DNA of 64,000 nucleotides from Arthrobacter glacialis (GCF_002909445.1 NZ_PPXC01000008.1:1-64000); one strand, 5' to 3'. Shown: positions 10,328-20,280, numbered from the stretch's first letter. Numbers and translations: made by a program. Notes: a model not told the origin generated them from the letters alone.

Positions 10328-11304
10328 GCATTACAGAGCGGCAGAACAAGTACGACGTTGCCCACACTCCCGGAAACTCCAAGGCTCAGCCCGTGAGACG
10401 GCGGAAAATGCGCAAGGCAAACAGCCCTTGGATCGGGGTGGCACTCATGGCTCCGACTATGTTGTGGGTAGGTGGAACGCTGGTTTTCGCGGTCGTCCTT
10501 CTGCTCAGTCTGAGTTTGCGCGACGTCGGATTGGGTCCCCTTGACAAGGTGCTGGCCGCACCACTGTCTCTCGTGAACTATGCCGAGGTCCTGACGAACG
10601 CCGACACCTGGCGAAGCTTCGGCATTTCGGTGGTGTACGTGGCAGGCTCAACGGCCATTCCCTTTGCCATCGGTCTGGGCACGGCGCTGCTGCTCAATCA
10701 AAAGATGCCGGGACAGCGTTTGCTCCGTACGCTGGTCCTCGTCCCTTGGGCTGTACCGGGTGTCACCGCCACTATTGCGTTCATGTGGATGATGGCCCCC
10801 ACCTACGGGGTAGTCAATTACATACTGCGTACTCTGGGTATCATCAGCACCGACATCAACTGGTTCGCCGACGACAGTCTGGCACTGCTAGCCGTGATCG
10901 CCCCGACGAGCTGGAAAGCGTTTCCCTTCTTTACCCTGATGCTCTTGGCCGGACTGCAATCCGTGGGCAAAGAACAATATGAGGCAGCCTCCATGGACGG
11001 TGCAGGAAAACTGCTCAAATTCCGGTACGTAACGTTGCCTGCGCTGAGCCCATTCATCTTCATCTCCGTCATCTTCAACATGATGTATGCCTTCCGAGAA
11101 TTTGACTTCATCTACGCCTCGACACGTGGCGGTCCAGCTGGTGCCACGGAGACCATTGCCGTGCGCATCTACAACCAAGCATTCGAGCGATTCGACCTGG
11201 GCTCAGCTGCAGCGCTGGGTATCCTGACGTTCGCACTCATAGGCGCGGTCGTCTTCTTCTTAGTCCGCAAAAAATTCAAAGGTTCCCTGGAGGGCGTCCT
11301 GTGA
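10324..11304 (+). CDS. Sugar ABC transporter permease (MalF-like, cluster 1)
   Basis: This 326-residue inner-membrane permease has about six hydrophobic segments. The ATPase-docking EAA loop reads EQYEAASMDGAGKLLKFRYVTLP. The N-terminal 35 residues are basic and cytosolic. It overlaps the genes on both sides by 4 bases (ATGA and GTGA). No ATPase gene is nearby, so it probably pairs with a shared MsiK-type ATPase encoded elsewhere. Confidence 0.92.
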   Translation: MSITERQNKYDVAHTPGNSKAQPVRRRKMRKANSPWIGVALMAPTMLWVGGTLVFAVVLLLSLSLRDVGLGPLDKVLAAPLSLVNYAEVLTNADTWRSFGISVVYVAGSTAIPFAIGLGTALLLNQKMPGQRLLRTLVLVPWAVPGVTATIAFMWMMAPTYGVVNYILRTLGIISTDINWFADDSLALLAVIAPTSWKAFPFFTLMLLAGLQSVGKEQYEAASMDGAGKLLKFRYVTLPALSPFIFISVIFNMMYAFREFDFIYASTRGGPAGATETIAVRIYNQAFERFDLGSAAALGILTFALIGAVVFFLVRKKFKGSLEGVL

Positions 11305-12164
11305 CCGTCGCTATAGCTACCCGCCGCAACAAGATTCAAAAATTCCGGCTCAACTGGGCCTTTGTGACCACGATCGTGGTGACAGTTGTTCTGCTGTTTC
11401 CTGTGTATTGGATGTTTCTGACGGCAGTGCTCCCCACCTCCGCGGTTCTCTCCCGCACCCCGGCTGTCATCCCCATTGGCCAACCTCTGAGTTTGGATGC
11501 GGTTAAGGGAGTGCTGACCGAAACCAGCATTCTGTCCTGGTTCGCCCGCTCGGCTGTGGTCACTATCGGGGCTTCTGTGTTGAGTGCCGTCCTGTCCATC
11601 TTCGCCGCCTTTGCCATGTCTCGCTTCATCCTCCCGGGCAGCAAGGCTGTTGGCTTCACCTTGCTCATGGGGCGCGTCCTTCCCGGAACCTTGCTGGCTC
11701 TGCCGTTCTTCGTCCTTTTTCAGACCATGGGGCTTCTAGACACCTCGACAAGTGTCATTCTCGCCAACACGGCAGCCATTACACCCTTCACGGCGCTGAT
11801 GATGAAAAGCTATTTCGATGGAATCCCCCGCGAACTCGACGAGGCGGCGATGGTTGACGGCTGCTCCCGCCTTGGTGCGCTCTGGCGGGTCCTCCTGCCT
11901 GTTTCCATCCCTGGTGTCGCCGCGTGCGTGGGTTTCGCTGCCACCAGCGCTTGGACGGACTTATTGTTCTCCCGGACATTGCTCATCTCTCAGGAACAAT
12001 GGACCATTCCCATGGGTATTGCGTCCATGATCGGTGACGTCAATGTCAATTGGAATCAACTCATGGCGGTCGGTGCTCTGTCTATTCTGCCGGTGCTCGT
12101 CGTGTACTGGTTCCTGCAACCCCATCTCGTCAGCGGTATGACAGCTGGTGGTGTCAAAGGCTAA
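11301..12164 (+). CDS. Sugar ABC transporter permease (MalG-like, cluster 1)
   Basis: This second channel subunit (287 residues) has about six membrane helices. Its EAA loop is ELDEAAMVDGCSRLGALWRVLLP, and the C-terminus LVSGMTAGGVKG is typical of MalG-type permeases. It starts at GTG 11301 inside the previous stop. The next gene begins at its TAA (TAATG). Confidence 0.92.
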   Translation: MTVAIATRRNKIQKFRLNWAFVTTIVVTVVLLFPVYWMFLTAVLPTSAVLSRTPAVIPIGQPLSLDAVKGVLTETSILSWFARSAVVTIGASVLSAVLSIFAAFAMSRFILPGSKAVGFTLLMGRVLPGTLLALPFFVLFQTMGLLDTSTSVILANTAAITPFTALMMKSYFDGIPRELDEAAMVDGCSRLGALWRVLLPVSIPGVAACVGFAATSAWTDLLFSRTLLISQEQWTIPMGIASMIGDVNVNWNQLMAVGALSILPVLVVYWFLQPHLVSGMTAGGVKG

Positions 12165-13582
12165 TGAGCAAGATCATCAAACACAATAACAAGGAATCAA
12201 GCCCCGTGAACTACGTACTGGAACAGCCCCGAAACACCACCGTCTACAGCGACGTCGACGTGCTCGTCGTCGGCGGCGGGCCTGCCGGTGTGGCTGCCGC
12301 CGTGGCCGCAGCTCGTGCGGGAGCCAAAACTGCCATCGTGGAACACCATGGTTTTCTCGGTGGCATGTGGACCGCTGGCATGGTGCTAACTTTGGCCGGA
12401 TTCAACTCCTGGCTGCGTCCCTATGATCGCTGTGTGAAAGGGATTGCCGAGGAGTGGGTGACTCGTGCCGCTGGGGAGGATGGAGCACTCGTGAACTCCG
12501 GCTTCGTCATTAATTCGGAGCCAGAGGTCATGAAACGGGTGGCCGACGAGTTCATCGCTGAGGAAAACATCGAGTTCCTCTTCCACACGTGGGGTGCCGC
12601 TCCGATCATGGACGGAAATCGGGTAGCAGGGGCCTTCATTGAGAACGTCGATGGACGGCGCGCCATCCGGGCGAAAGTGACCATTGACTGCACAGGCAAT
12701 GGAGATATTGTGGAACGCAGCGGGGCCTCCTGGGTCAAGTCAGACACCTTGCAGCCCATGACCATGTCCTTCCGAATGGGAAATGCTGTTCTGGATGAGT
12801 CAATCCCCCACGACGGTGCTGCCGTGCTCCCCATTGGGCCGGAGGCCGGCATGCTGCACAATCCGATTTTGACCGACTTCTCATCGGTGCGCCGCGACGT
12901 CCCGGTCGACGTCGAGCACATGAGAGCGGCTCGAGACAAGGGCGATCTACCTCGGTACGGCGGACCATGGTTCGGCGGCCTGCGCAAGGACACCGTGTGG
13001 GTCAATTCCACTCGGGTTATCGGGGACGCTTCCGATGCCACACAGTTGAGTCAGGCTGAGGTCACCGGCCGCCAAGATTCCCAAGCGATAGCGGATTACT
13101 TCAAGGCCCACGTTCCCGGCATGGAAGATTCGTGGCTCATGCAAACCAGCACTCAAATTGGTGTGCGTGAAACACGGCGGCTGGTGGGGTCCTACACGCT
13201 GACAGGTGACGACGTCAGAAACGGAACACGCTTCGAGGACTCCGTTGCAGTCGGCTGTTGGCCCATCGATGTTCATCCGGCCGACCGACAGGTGGGCACC
13301 CACGCCATGTACGTGCCGGCGCCCTTTGATATCCCGTACGGCATGCTGGTACCCGAAGCTATCGATGGCTTGCTGGCGGCCGGTCGGTGCGCGTCCGCCG
13401 ACCGTGAAGCCCTCGGGTCTGTGCGGGTCGGTGCCACGTGCGCAGCAATGGGTCAGGCCGCCGGCGTTGCTGCGGCGCTGTCCGCGCGGGACAATGTGGA
13501 GCCTCGGGCCGTAGATATTCGCCAGGTCCAACAAACCTTGACGGATCAAGGCGCCCTTGTTTTCGCCAAGGACGTCGGGTGA
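12164..13582 (+). CDS. FAD-dependent oxidoreductase (cluster 1)
   Basis: This predicted flavoprotein of the FAD_oxidored (PF12831-like) type is about 472 residues. The dinucleotide fold is DVLVVGGGPAGVAAAVAAARAG, followed by EHHGFLGGMWTAGMV. A second FAD contact region is TIDCTGNGDIVERSG, and the C-terminal FAD loop is LLAAGRCASADREALGSVRVGATCAAMGQAAGVAA. Members of this family often sit in sugar-catabolic operons, but the reaction cannot be named. The start is ATG 12164, overlapping the permease stop. GTG 12206, preceded by AAGGAA, is a credible alternative. The kinase gene behind it is broken, so the pathway may be incomplete. Confidence 0.82.
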   Translation: MSKIIKHNNKESSPVNYVLEQPRNTTVYSDVDVLVVGGGPAGVAAAVAAARAGAKTAIVEHHGFLGGMWTAGMVLTLAGFNSWLRPYDRCVKGIAEEWVTRAAGEDGALVNSGFVINSEPEVMKRVADEFIAEENIEFLFHTWGAAPIMDGNRVAGAFIENVDGRRAIRAKVTIDCTGNGDIVERSGASWVKSDTLQPMTMSFRMGNAVLDESIPHDGAAVLPIGPEAGMLHNPILTDFSSVRRDVPVDVEHMRAARDKGDLPRYGGPWFGGLRKDTVWVNSTRVIGDASDATQLSQAEVTGRQDSQAIADYFKAHVPGMEDSWLMQTSTQIGVRETRRLVGSYTLTGDDVRNGTRFEDSVAVGCWPIDVHPADRQVGTHAMYVPAPFDIPYGMLVPEAIDGLLAAGRCASADREALGSVRVGATCAAMGQAAGVAAALSARDNVEPRAVDIRQVQQTLTDQGALVFAKDVG

Positions 13583-13589
13583 TCGCAGG

Positions 13590-14269
13590 GCCCGGGCGTT
13601 CCATTCGGGCGGTGACATTGGGGAGTCCATCGTGGACATAGTCCAACACCCGCATTCGACGTCGGCATCCCCCGGAGGAAGCCCGGCCAACGTAGCATTC
13701 GGGCTCGCTCGGCTGGGCGTTGCCACAGACCTGTGCGCACATTTCGGGGACGATCCGGAAGGCGAGATCCTTCGGGAGCACCTCGAGGTTGCCGGTGTTG
13801 CGCTACTGCCTACGGGCGCTGGAAATACGACGTCGACCGCGCTGGCGGTCCTAGGCGCGGCGGAGGCGCCCATCGGTGGAAGGATATCGGCTGTTTCACA
13901 CCGGCTCCATAACCTCGTTAATGCAGCGAAGGGCTGATACCGTGCTCTCCGCGGTTAACGTTGCGAAAGGTTCGAGCCTCATCAGCTACGACCCCAACAT
14001 TCGCCCGGTTACAGCTTCTGGGTGCGCCCCTTGCCGCGGTGACGCGGGGAGGTGGGGGTGCGATCCTGCGCTCAGCCCGGACGGAACTTGCGGTCTCCGC
14101 CATGCCAACCCAGGTAGTAGACACAATCGGGGCAGGGGATTCCTTCATGTCCGCACTCATCGCGGGCCTGCATGACCTCGGTGGCGCTGCCGTTCGGGCC
14201 GCGGCTCTCACAGTTTCCCGCCGGGGTGCACGCCCGCCGTCCCTAGCCGGGCTCGCGGCCAGCGATTGA
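13590..14269 (+). pseudogene. PfkB-family sugar kinase, frameshifted and internally deleted
   Basis: Three consecutive frames spell one fructokinase-like protein. The first (to about 13870) has GESIVDIV and GGSPANVAFGLARLGVATDLCAHFGDDPEG. The second (13876-14010) has YRLFHTGSITSLMQ and the sugar-kinase motif SYDPNIRP. The third (14012-14269) has AAVTRGGGGAILRS and the catalytic VDTIGAGDSFMSALIAGL. There is a frameshift near 13870. Near 14010 another frame change coincides with loss of roughly 100 residues between the DPNIRP and VTRGG motifs. No credible start codon lies before GESIVDIV. The kinase step of cluster 1 must be supplied elsewhere or has been lost. Confidence 0.85.
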
Positions 14270-14892
14270 ACTCATGAAGGAATGGGAATTGACCAGCCTG
14301 ATGTCTACGTGCTCTATTGGTTCGGTCAGCCACAGCGCGCACCTTTGCTGATTGCTAGGCTGCTGATTCGCCATGGCTGCCCGCCGAACCGGACATGCGA
14401 CTCTCACCGCGTCCGGCTCGGCATGCACCATTACCCGGCGCTGATACAGGGGTTAAAGTGCTGTTGGTACCACGGATTCGGGATGTTCTTGCCGTGCTAG
14501 CGGCACCGGAAGTGAGTCACCGTGACGGTAGAGGCCCGGTGAAACGAATTGTCGTCGTCGCACATTGCCATCCGATGATGCAGAATCTACGTTTCATGCC
14601 CCCTATCTTCATGCGTCGATGTGAGCAAGACCAAGGGGCGCCGGTGACGTGATGTACGTTGACACGGATGCAAGAAATCTCAGAATCAGCATTTAGTAAC
14701 CCAACTTTGACGGGGAAGGAAGGCCAGGACGATGACCTGGAGATCGTTGCCGCAATAGTCTCTGTCACAATTGGCAGCATGTTGCAGATCCACCCTTGCA
14801 GCTCCCATTTTGGCTTCGAAGTGGTGTCAGACTCAAGGCCGCCGGTACCCCCCGGAATTAGTTACCCTGCGCAGTGAGGATAAGATCTGTCC
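14270..14892. other. Gene-free stretch between sugar clusters
   Basis: There are only short open frames with no family resemblance. It should contain the lacI-type gene promoter, but none was assigned with confidence. Confidence 0.4.
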
Positions 14893-15933
14893 ATGACCAC
14901 CCGAGTGACGCTTCAAGATGTAGCCGCACGGGCGGGTGTATCCCGCTCGGCGGCATCGCTGGCATTGCGGGGTGACGGGCGGCTGGCCGCTGAGACCCGA
15001 GAACGCGTACTACAGGCCATGGACGAGTTGGGGTACGTCTATAACCGGACCGCAGCAGCCATGCGCACAAAACAGAGCCGGCTGGTAGGCATCATCGTCA
15101 CCAACATCGATAATTCATTCTTCGCCCAATCTGTGATGGCTATGGAAATGGAGTTGGAGCGGCTCGGATACAGCTCCATCTCAGCATCGTCCCTCAGAAG
15201 CCGGGATAGGCAGGATCAGCTACTACGCCAGCTTCGTGAATTTGGCGTTGACGGCGTCATCGTTGCTGCCGTGGAAGACACCATTGAGTCGGTAGCGCAA
15301 GAAATGGAGGCCGCCGGGCTGCCGTGCCTTAGCTATACGAGGTTCGTGGAGAGCAGGGCCGTGGATTATGTCGGTCCAAATGACTTCGAAGGCGGTCGCG
15401 TGGCCGCGGCGCACCTGCTATGGCATGGTTCACGAACATTCGCCTTCGTAGGAAGTCGAAGTCCGTCATCGGCTTCGCGACTGCGTCGCAAGGGCCTCAT
15501 GGCTGGGCTCGAGGCTGCGGGTCTAAATGACGCACTGCGCACCCTGAGACAAGACATGACCCCGCTGGGAGGCTACGAGGCCGCGAAGATTTTGATCGCT
15601 TCCGGCCCCCTTCCTGATGCCATAGTCTGCGGCAGTGACAACGTGGCTTTTGGACTTTTCGATGCGTTTCGTGAGGCGGGTGTTGCTGAAATACCGCGCG
15701 TGATCGGGTTCGATGATGTCGAGCTGGCAGCCTTTTCGAGTCCGCGATTAACCACCGTGTCAAGCCATCCAGCGATGCTCGGGCGGCTCGCTGCAGCAAC
15801 TTTTGTTGACCGACTCTCCGGCAAGCGGACCGCCACTGAGGTGCAGTACATTGATTCGGATCTGGTCATTCGGGCCTCATGCGGATGTCGCACTCTGGAC
15901 GTCCCGCCGGAGAAAACCACCAATAATCCCTGA
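14893..15933 (+). CDS. LacI-family transcriptional repressor (cluster 2)
   Basis: This 346-residue LacI/GalR regulator has an N-terminal helix-turn-helix at residues 5-25 (VTLQDVAARAGVSRSAASLAL), then a hinge helix (RTAAAMRTKQSRLVGII). The periplasmic-binding-protein-like sensor has landmarks DGVIVAAVEDT, DYVGPNDFEGGRVAAAHLL, DAIVCGSDNVAFG and VIGFDDVELAAFSSPRLTTV. It lies 94 bp before the binding-protein gene. That gap holds a perfect palindrome of LacI type at the presumed transcription start, so it probably represses cluster 2 until the sugar binds. Confidence 0.93.
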   Translation: MTTRVTLQDVAARAGVSRSAASLALRGDGRLAAETRERVLQAMDELGYVYNRTAAAMRTKQSRLVGIIVTNIDNSFFAQSVMAMEMELERLGYSSISASSLRSRDRQDQLLRQLREFGVDGVIVAAVEDTIESVAQEMEAAGLPCLSYTRFVESRAVDYVGPNDFEGGRVAAAHLLWHGSRTFAFVGSRSPSSASRLRRKGLMAGLEAAGLNDALRTLRQDMTPLGGYEAAKILIASGPLPDAIVCGSDNVAFGLFDAFREAGVAEIPRVIGFDDVELAAFSSPRLTTVSSHPAMLGRLAAATFVDRLSGKRTATEVQYIDSDLVIRASCGCRTLDVPPEKTTNNP

Positions 15934-15943
15934 GTTGTGACTC

Positions 15944-15972
15944 TTGACACAAGGCCTAAAGCGTGCCAATAT
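15944..15972 (+). promoter_or_regulatory. Candidate promoter of sugar cluster 2
   Basis: TTGACA (15944-15949) and CAATAT (15967-15972) are separated by 17 bases. The -35 is a perfect sigma-70 match and the -10 is a partial one. The predicted start falls on the palindrome at 15979. Confidence 0.6.
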
Positions 15973-15978
15973 CGATGT

Positions 15979-15996
15979 TGCTGGATCGATCCAGCA
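15979..15996. promoter_or_regulatory. LacI-type operator
   Basis: TGCTGGATCGATCCAGCA is a perfect 18-bp palindrome with the central CG expected for LacI/GalR operators. It lies at about +1 of the candidate promoter and 32 bases before the binding-protein start. The adjacent LacI gene is the obvious ligand. Confidence 0.8.
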
Positions 15997-16027
15997 CTAG
16001 ATTCCCTTTCAAGAAAGCGACCCACCG

Positions 16028-17326
16028 ATGATGCTGAATCGTTACCGCCGGATGGCACAAGCCGCAGCTCTGCTAAGCGTATTCTCCCTAGCCTTGACCG
16101 CCTGCGGTGGCGGTTCACAAGCAGGCGCCGCCCCCTCCGAGGCTGCTCCGACCACCCAAGCGCTCGCCGCCGATGCAGACCAGAGCGCCAACGGAAACAT
16201 GGTTTTCTGCGGCGGAAAAGACACGGGAATTCAGACCAATTTGGTCAAGAACTTCAACGAATCGCAATCCGCGGTTAAAGCCAGCTACGTTGAGCTTGGT
16301 CCAGACACCAGCGCAACCCGTACTGCAGCCATCCAGCGACTCGAAGGCGGTAACAAGGATTGCGATATCTATATGACAGACGTCACCTGGACGGCCGAGT
16401 GGGCATCACAGGGGTGGCTATACGATCAGACCGGTCTCGTAAAGAATATAGGCACCGAAATCATGCCGTCCGTGCTCGACACCACTGTGTACGACAACAA
16501 GAACTGGTCCACGCCGTTCTACACGAATGCTGCACTGGTTCTCTACCGCAAAGACCGCGTCCAGGCGCCAGCCACATGGAAGGAGCTGTATAAGCAGGCG
16601 GCAAAGAGCGAGGACAATAAGCTGCTCATTCAACTCAAGCCCTATGAAGGCCTGACAGTGAATTTCCTGGAACTGCTGTACTCCGCAGGTGGCGATGCCA
16701 TCGACCAGGACGGCAAGGTCGTCATCGATTCTCCGCAGACCCGCGAGGTATTGCAGTTTATGCGCGACGGGTTGGCCAATGGCTCGATCGACCGGGCATC
16801 CCTGACGTACGACGAGACGGCAACCCGTCGTGCCTTCGAATCAGGTGTTGGCGGCTTTCAGCGCAACTGGCCCAACTCGTACGCCTCGGCCCAAGAGACA
16901 AACGTTGGCCCAGAAACCGCCGTGTCGCCATTGCCTGCATTTGACGATACCAACGAGCCTTCCGGCGTACTGGGCGGTTGGAATCTGGCTGTGCCCATCA
17001 CGGCCAAGAATCCTGGTGGAGCAGCAGCGTTCATTAAGTACACTGTCAGCCGCGATCAGCAGAAGACCATGTTCCTGACAAATTCCCAAGCCCCGGTCAT
17101 TGCCGATATCTACTCCGATCCCGACGTGGTGAAGGCCCTGCCATTCTCCGGAGAACTGAAGCAAACCTTGGAGAATGCCAAGCCGCGCCCCAAATCACCG
17201 GCATATGCGCAGATCTCACAGGCGATTTATGACAACGTCTACGCCGTTCTGAGCACCAGCGTCTCAATTGACGACGCTGTCAAGAAGATGGTTTCCGAAA
17301 TGGAAAAGGCTCAGGAGACGTTCTGA
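16028..17326 (+). CDS. Sugar ABC transporter substrate-binding lipoprotein (cluster 2)
   Basis: This 432-residue CUT1-type binding protein has the lipoprotein signal MAQAAALLSVFSLALTAC with lipobox LTAC. Family segments include IQRLEGGNKDCDIYMTDVTWTAEWASQGWLYD, STPFYTNAALVLYRKD and LGGWNLAVPITAKNPGGAAAFIKY. ATG 16028 or 16031 could start it; GAAAG lies about 11 bases upstream. It is controlled by the palindromic operator just upstream and is followed immediately by the permease gene. It is only distantly similar to the cluster 1 binding protein, so a different sugar is likely. Confidence 0.9.
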   Translation: MMLNRYRRMAQAAALLSVFSLALTACGGGSQAGAAPSEAAPTTQALAADADQSANGNMVFCGGKDTGIQTNLVKNFNESQSAVKASYVELGPDTSATRTAAIQRLEGGNKDCDIYMTDVTWTAEWASQGWLYDQTGLVKNIGTEIMPSVLDTTVYDNKNWSTPFYTNAALVLYRKDRVQAPATWKELYKQAAKSEDNKLLIQLKPYEGLTVNFLELLYSAGGDAIDQDGKVVIDSPQTREVLQFMRDGLANGSIDRASLTYDETATRRAFESGVGGFQRNWPNSYASAQETNVGPETAVSPLPAFDDTNEPSGVLGGWNLAVPITAKNPGGAAAFIKYTVSRDQQKTMFLTNSQAPVIADIYSDPDVVKALPFSGELKQTLENAKPRPKSPAYAQISQAIYDNVYAVLSTSVSIDDAVKKMVSEMEKAQETF

Positions 17327-17327
17327 C

Positions 17328-18287
17328 GTGGAATCCATGACAATATCCCGCGAGCGGGAGCTGACATCGGCCGCACCGGTCCGGCACAGCCGTAGCGTAG
17401 ACGCCGCGGCCCGCCGAACCGCCTTTTGGTTCGTTGCCCCGGCGCTAACGTTGATGGGCTTAGTCGCGGCCTTCCCCATTGGCTACGCCATCTGGCTTTC
17501 CATGCATCAATACAGTGTTCGAGTCTCGGGCCTTAGCCGCTTCGTTGGATTCAAGAACTACATCGACGCCCTGGCGTCGGAAGCGTGGTGGCAGGCCTTT
17601 GGCCAGACATTCACTTTTGCCACCATCTCCGTGTCCCTCGAAGTGCTGCTCGGCGTCGGCATGGCACTTCTACTTAACCTCGCTTTCCGTGGACGAGCTC
17701 TGATGCGATCGGCACTGCTTGTCCCCTACGCCATTCTCACCGTGGTCAGTGCTATTACCTGGCAAGCCATGTTTGATCCACATTTGGGTCTTATCACTGA
17801 GGTGCTGCGCACACTTGGTATGCCGGGTGGAGATACCATCTGGCTGGCCGAGTCCGGCTACGCCATGGCCGTTATGATTATGGCCGACGTTTGGAAGACG
17901 GCGCCCTTTGTGGCGTTGCTCGTGCTGGCCGGTCTCCAAGTCATCTCGTCAGATGTGTATGAGGCATCGGCCTTGGACGGTGCGACCAAGCTCCAGACCT
18001 TTTTCTTCATTACCCTGCCACTCTTGCGACCGGCCATCCTGCTAGCCGCAATCTTGCGTTTGTTGGACGCGCTGCGTGTCTTTGATTTACCGTTCGTTCT
18101 GACACGGGGAGCCAATGGCACAGGTTCAATGTCGTTGCTGGCCTACCAGCAGCTGCGTGAGTCGCGGCTAGTGGGCGAGGGCTCCGCATTATCCATCCTG
18201 ACATTCCTCACCGTCATGGTCGTAGCGGTAATCTACCTGCGCTTCGCTGGAGGCAATCTACGTGGCACGACGAAGGAGAAAATATGA
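17328..18287 (+). CDS. Sugar ABC transporter permease (MalF-like, cluster 2)
   Basis: This permease of about 319 residues has six membrane helices. Its EAA loop is DVYEASALDGATKLQTFFFITLP, and the typical MalF segment LRVFDLPFVLTRGANGTGSMSLLAY is present. GTG 17328, one base after the previous stop and 11 bases after AGGAG, is preferred. ATG 17337 is possible, and the longer open frame from 17268 would overlap the binding-protein gene heavily. The stop overlaps the next ATG. Confidence 0.9.
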   Translation: MESMTISRERELTSAAPVRHSRSVDAAARRTAFWFVAPALTLMGLVAAFPIGYAIWLSMHQYSVRVSGLSRFVGFKNYIDALASEAWWQAFGQTFTFATISVSLEVLLGVGMALLLNLAFRGRALMRSALLVPYAILTVVSAITWQAMFDPHLGLITEVLRTLGMPGGDTIWLAESGYAMAVMIMADVWKTAPFVALLVLAGLQVISSDVYEASALDGATKLQTFFFITLPLLRPAILLAAILRLLDALRVFDLPFVLTRGANGTGSMSLLAYQQLRESRLVGEGSALSILTFLTVMVVAVIYLRFAGGNLRGTTKEKI

Positions 18288-19135
18288 GCCCCCGCCGCCC
18301 ACTGTCACCGACAGCCACACGTGTAGGCCCCTTGTTGTGGACGCTCATCATCGTCATCATGATCGTTTCGCTGATACCGTTTTACTGGCTCATCAACACT
18401 TCGTTCAAAGTTGGTGGTGGTCTTTCCAGCGCCGCATTGTGGCCAGAAAACCCGTCAGTACAGAACTACATTGACGTCTTCAGGAACGCAAAATTCGTTC
18501 TCGCGCTGAGAAACTCGTTGGTCGTGAGCGTCGCCACAACGTTCTTTGCCTTGCTCTTCGGCGCGACAGCGGCTTATGCCTTGGCGCGGCTGCCCTTGAA
18601 GCGGCGGGGTATGATCTTGACCTTGGTATTGTCGGTGACCACCTTTCCCGTGATAGCCATAGCGGCGCCAATGTTCAACCTCTGGAGCCAGCTTGGCCTC
18701 TACAACACCTTGCTCGGGCTCATCATTCCGAAATTGACATTCACCTTGCCCTTGGCGATCTTCACTCTCACCTCCTTCTTCCGGGAAATTCCCACGGAAC
18801 TGGAGGAAGCAGCCTCAATTGATGGCTCGAGCCCGGCTCGCACCTTTTGGCAAGTCATCCTTCCACTGGCAGTACCCGGGATCGTCACCACCGGAATCCT
18901 GGTATTCATCGCTTCATGGAATGAATTCCTCCTGCCTGCCACGCTTACCTCGACACCAGATGCGCAAACCATTCCAGTGGCTATCGCATTCTTCACAGGT
19001 GCCAGCGAGTTCGACATCCCCACGGGCACTATCAGCGCCGCCTCGGTGCTGGTCACTATTCCGTTGTTAGTGGGAGTCATGATCTTCCAGAAACGCATTG
19101 TCAGCGGACTTACCTCTGGTGCGGTGAAGGGATAG
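18284..19135 (+). CDS. Sugar ABC transporter permease (MalG-like, cluster 2)
   Basis: This 283-residue permease has about six hydrophobic segments, the EAA loop ELEEAASIDGSSPARTFWQVILP and the C-terminus RIVSGLTSGAVKG. It is translationally coupled to the previous permease (ATGA overlap). No ATPase gene follows. Confidence 0.92.
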   Translation: MSPRRPLSPTATRVGPLLWTLIIVIMIVSLIPFYWLINTSFKVGGGLSSAALWPENPSVQNYIDVFRNAKFVLALRNSLVVSVATTFFALLFGATAAYALARLPLKRRGMILTLVLSVTTFPVIAIAAPMFNLWSQLGLYNTLLGLIIPKLTFTLPLAIFTLTSFFREIPTELEEAASIDGSSPARTFWQVILPLAVPGIVTTGILVFIASWNEFLLPATLTSTPDAQTIPVAIAFFTGASEFDIPTGTISAASVLVTIPLLVGVMIFQKRIVSGLTSGAVKG

Positions 19136-19182
19136 CTCCCTTGCCGGCCAGCCTCACACCACTATCAAGGAGCACGTTAACT

Positions 19183-20280
19183 ATGACAAGCACACTCAGC
19201 ACCCGAAGCCTCAAGGTTGGGGTGATAGGTCTGGGTTGGGCAGGGCAGCAACACCTTGCCGCCTATGCTGAACTACCCGACGTAGACGTCGTCGCAATTG
19301 CCGGCCAGGAGACGGATCTACTAAATTCTCTGGGCGAGGAATACAACGTCGTCCACCAGCTCGAATCCTGGACAGACCTTCTTGACGTCCCCGACCTCGA
19401 CGCCGTGAGTGTAGCGGTTCCAACATTCCTGCACGCGACGATCTCCATTGCTGCGTTGGAACGGGGCATTCACGTTCTGAGTGAAAAGCCGATCGCCCGG
19501 AACGGCGAGGAAGGGCAACTTATGGTGGATGCGGCCCGGAAGGCTGGCCGCGTGCTTGAGGTGGCGTTTAATCACCGTCTGCGCCAGGACATTCAGGAGC
19601 TCTCGCGTGTCATCTCCGCTGGCGAGATTGGGCGACCCTACTATGCGCGGGCGTCGTGGCTGCGCCGACGCGGTATTCCGATGCTCGGCAGCTGGTTCAC
19701 CAACCGAGACAAATCCGGTGGCGGACCGCTAATCGATATCGGAGTGCACGTGCTGGACTATTCCCTGCATTTAATGGGCGAGCCGCGAGTACTCAGCGTG
19801 TCGGCGTCGACGTATTCCGAGTTGGGGCCGCGTGGGCTGGGCGGATCGGCGCGAGAGACGGCTGACCAGGGGCGAGGGTCTGCGTTTGAGGTGGAGGATT
19901 TCGCGAGTGCGTTTCTGCGGCTTGAAGGCGGAGGAACGCTGATCCTCGAATCTTCTTGGGCAAGCTACCGCGATCCCGAGGATTTACTCGACTTCAGTGT
20001 CCTGGCAACCGAGGGCGGAGCCGACCTCAAGGTCCGTAGCGCAAAGCAGTTCAGCCCGGGCGAACTTACCATTTACCGTGACACAGCCGGCGAGACAGAT
20101 GACAAAACCACCAGTCTCACGACGGAACCGGGGCATCCCGAGGTGGTTAGTACCTTCGTCAAACACGTGCTTGATCCAACCACCTGGGCTGAACAGGATG
20201 GTTCACTTGCGTTGAACCGTGCCCGCATCATCGATGCTTGCTACCTTTCGGCCGCCGAACAGCGAGAGGTACAACTCTAA
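19183..20280 (+). CDS. Gfo/Idh/MocA-family sugar dehydrogenase
   Basis: This NAD(P)-dependent oxidoreductase (365 residues) is of the glucose-fructose oxidoreductase/inositol dehydrogenase type. The N-terminal Rossmann motif is [12 protein letters not shown]. The diagnostic EKPIA loop is at residues 101-105. A substrate-domain segment reads [23 protein letters not shown], where the D...H pair is usually catalytic. ATG 19183 is chosen because AAGGAG lies 10 bases upstream. The next gene starts inside its stop codon. Beside a ThuA protein this recalls ThuB-type 3-keto-glycoside metabolism, but the substrate is unproven. Confidence 0.9.
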   Translation: MTSTLSTRSLKVGVIGLGWAGQQHLAAYAELPDVDVVAIAGQETDLLNSLGEEYNVVHQLESWTDLLDVPDLDAVSVAVPTFLHATISIAALERGIHVLSEKPIARNGEEGQLMVDAARKAGRVLEVAFNHRLRQDIQELSRVISAGEIGRPYYARASWLRRRGIPMLGSWFTNRDKSGGGPLIDIGVHVLDYSLHLMGEPRVLSVSASTYSELGPRGLGGSARETADQGRGSAFEVEDFASAFLRLEGGGTLILESSWASYRDPEDLLDFSVLATEGGADLKVRSAKQFSPGELTIYRDTAGETDDKTTSLTTEPGHPEVVSTFVKHVLDPTTWAEQDGSLALNRARIIDACYLSAAEQREVQL

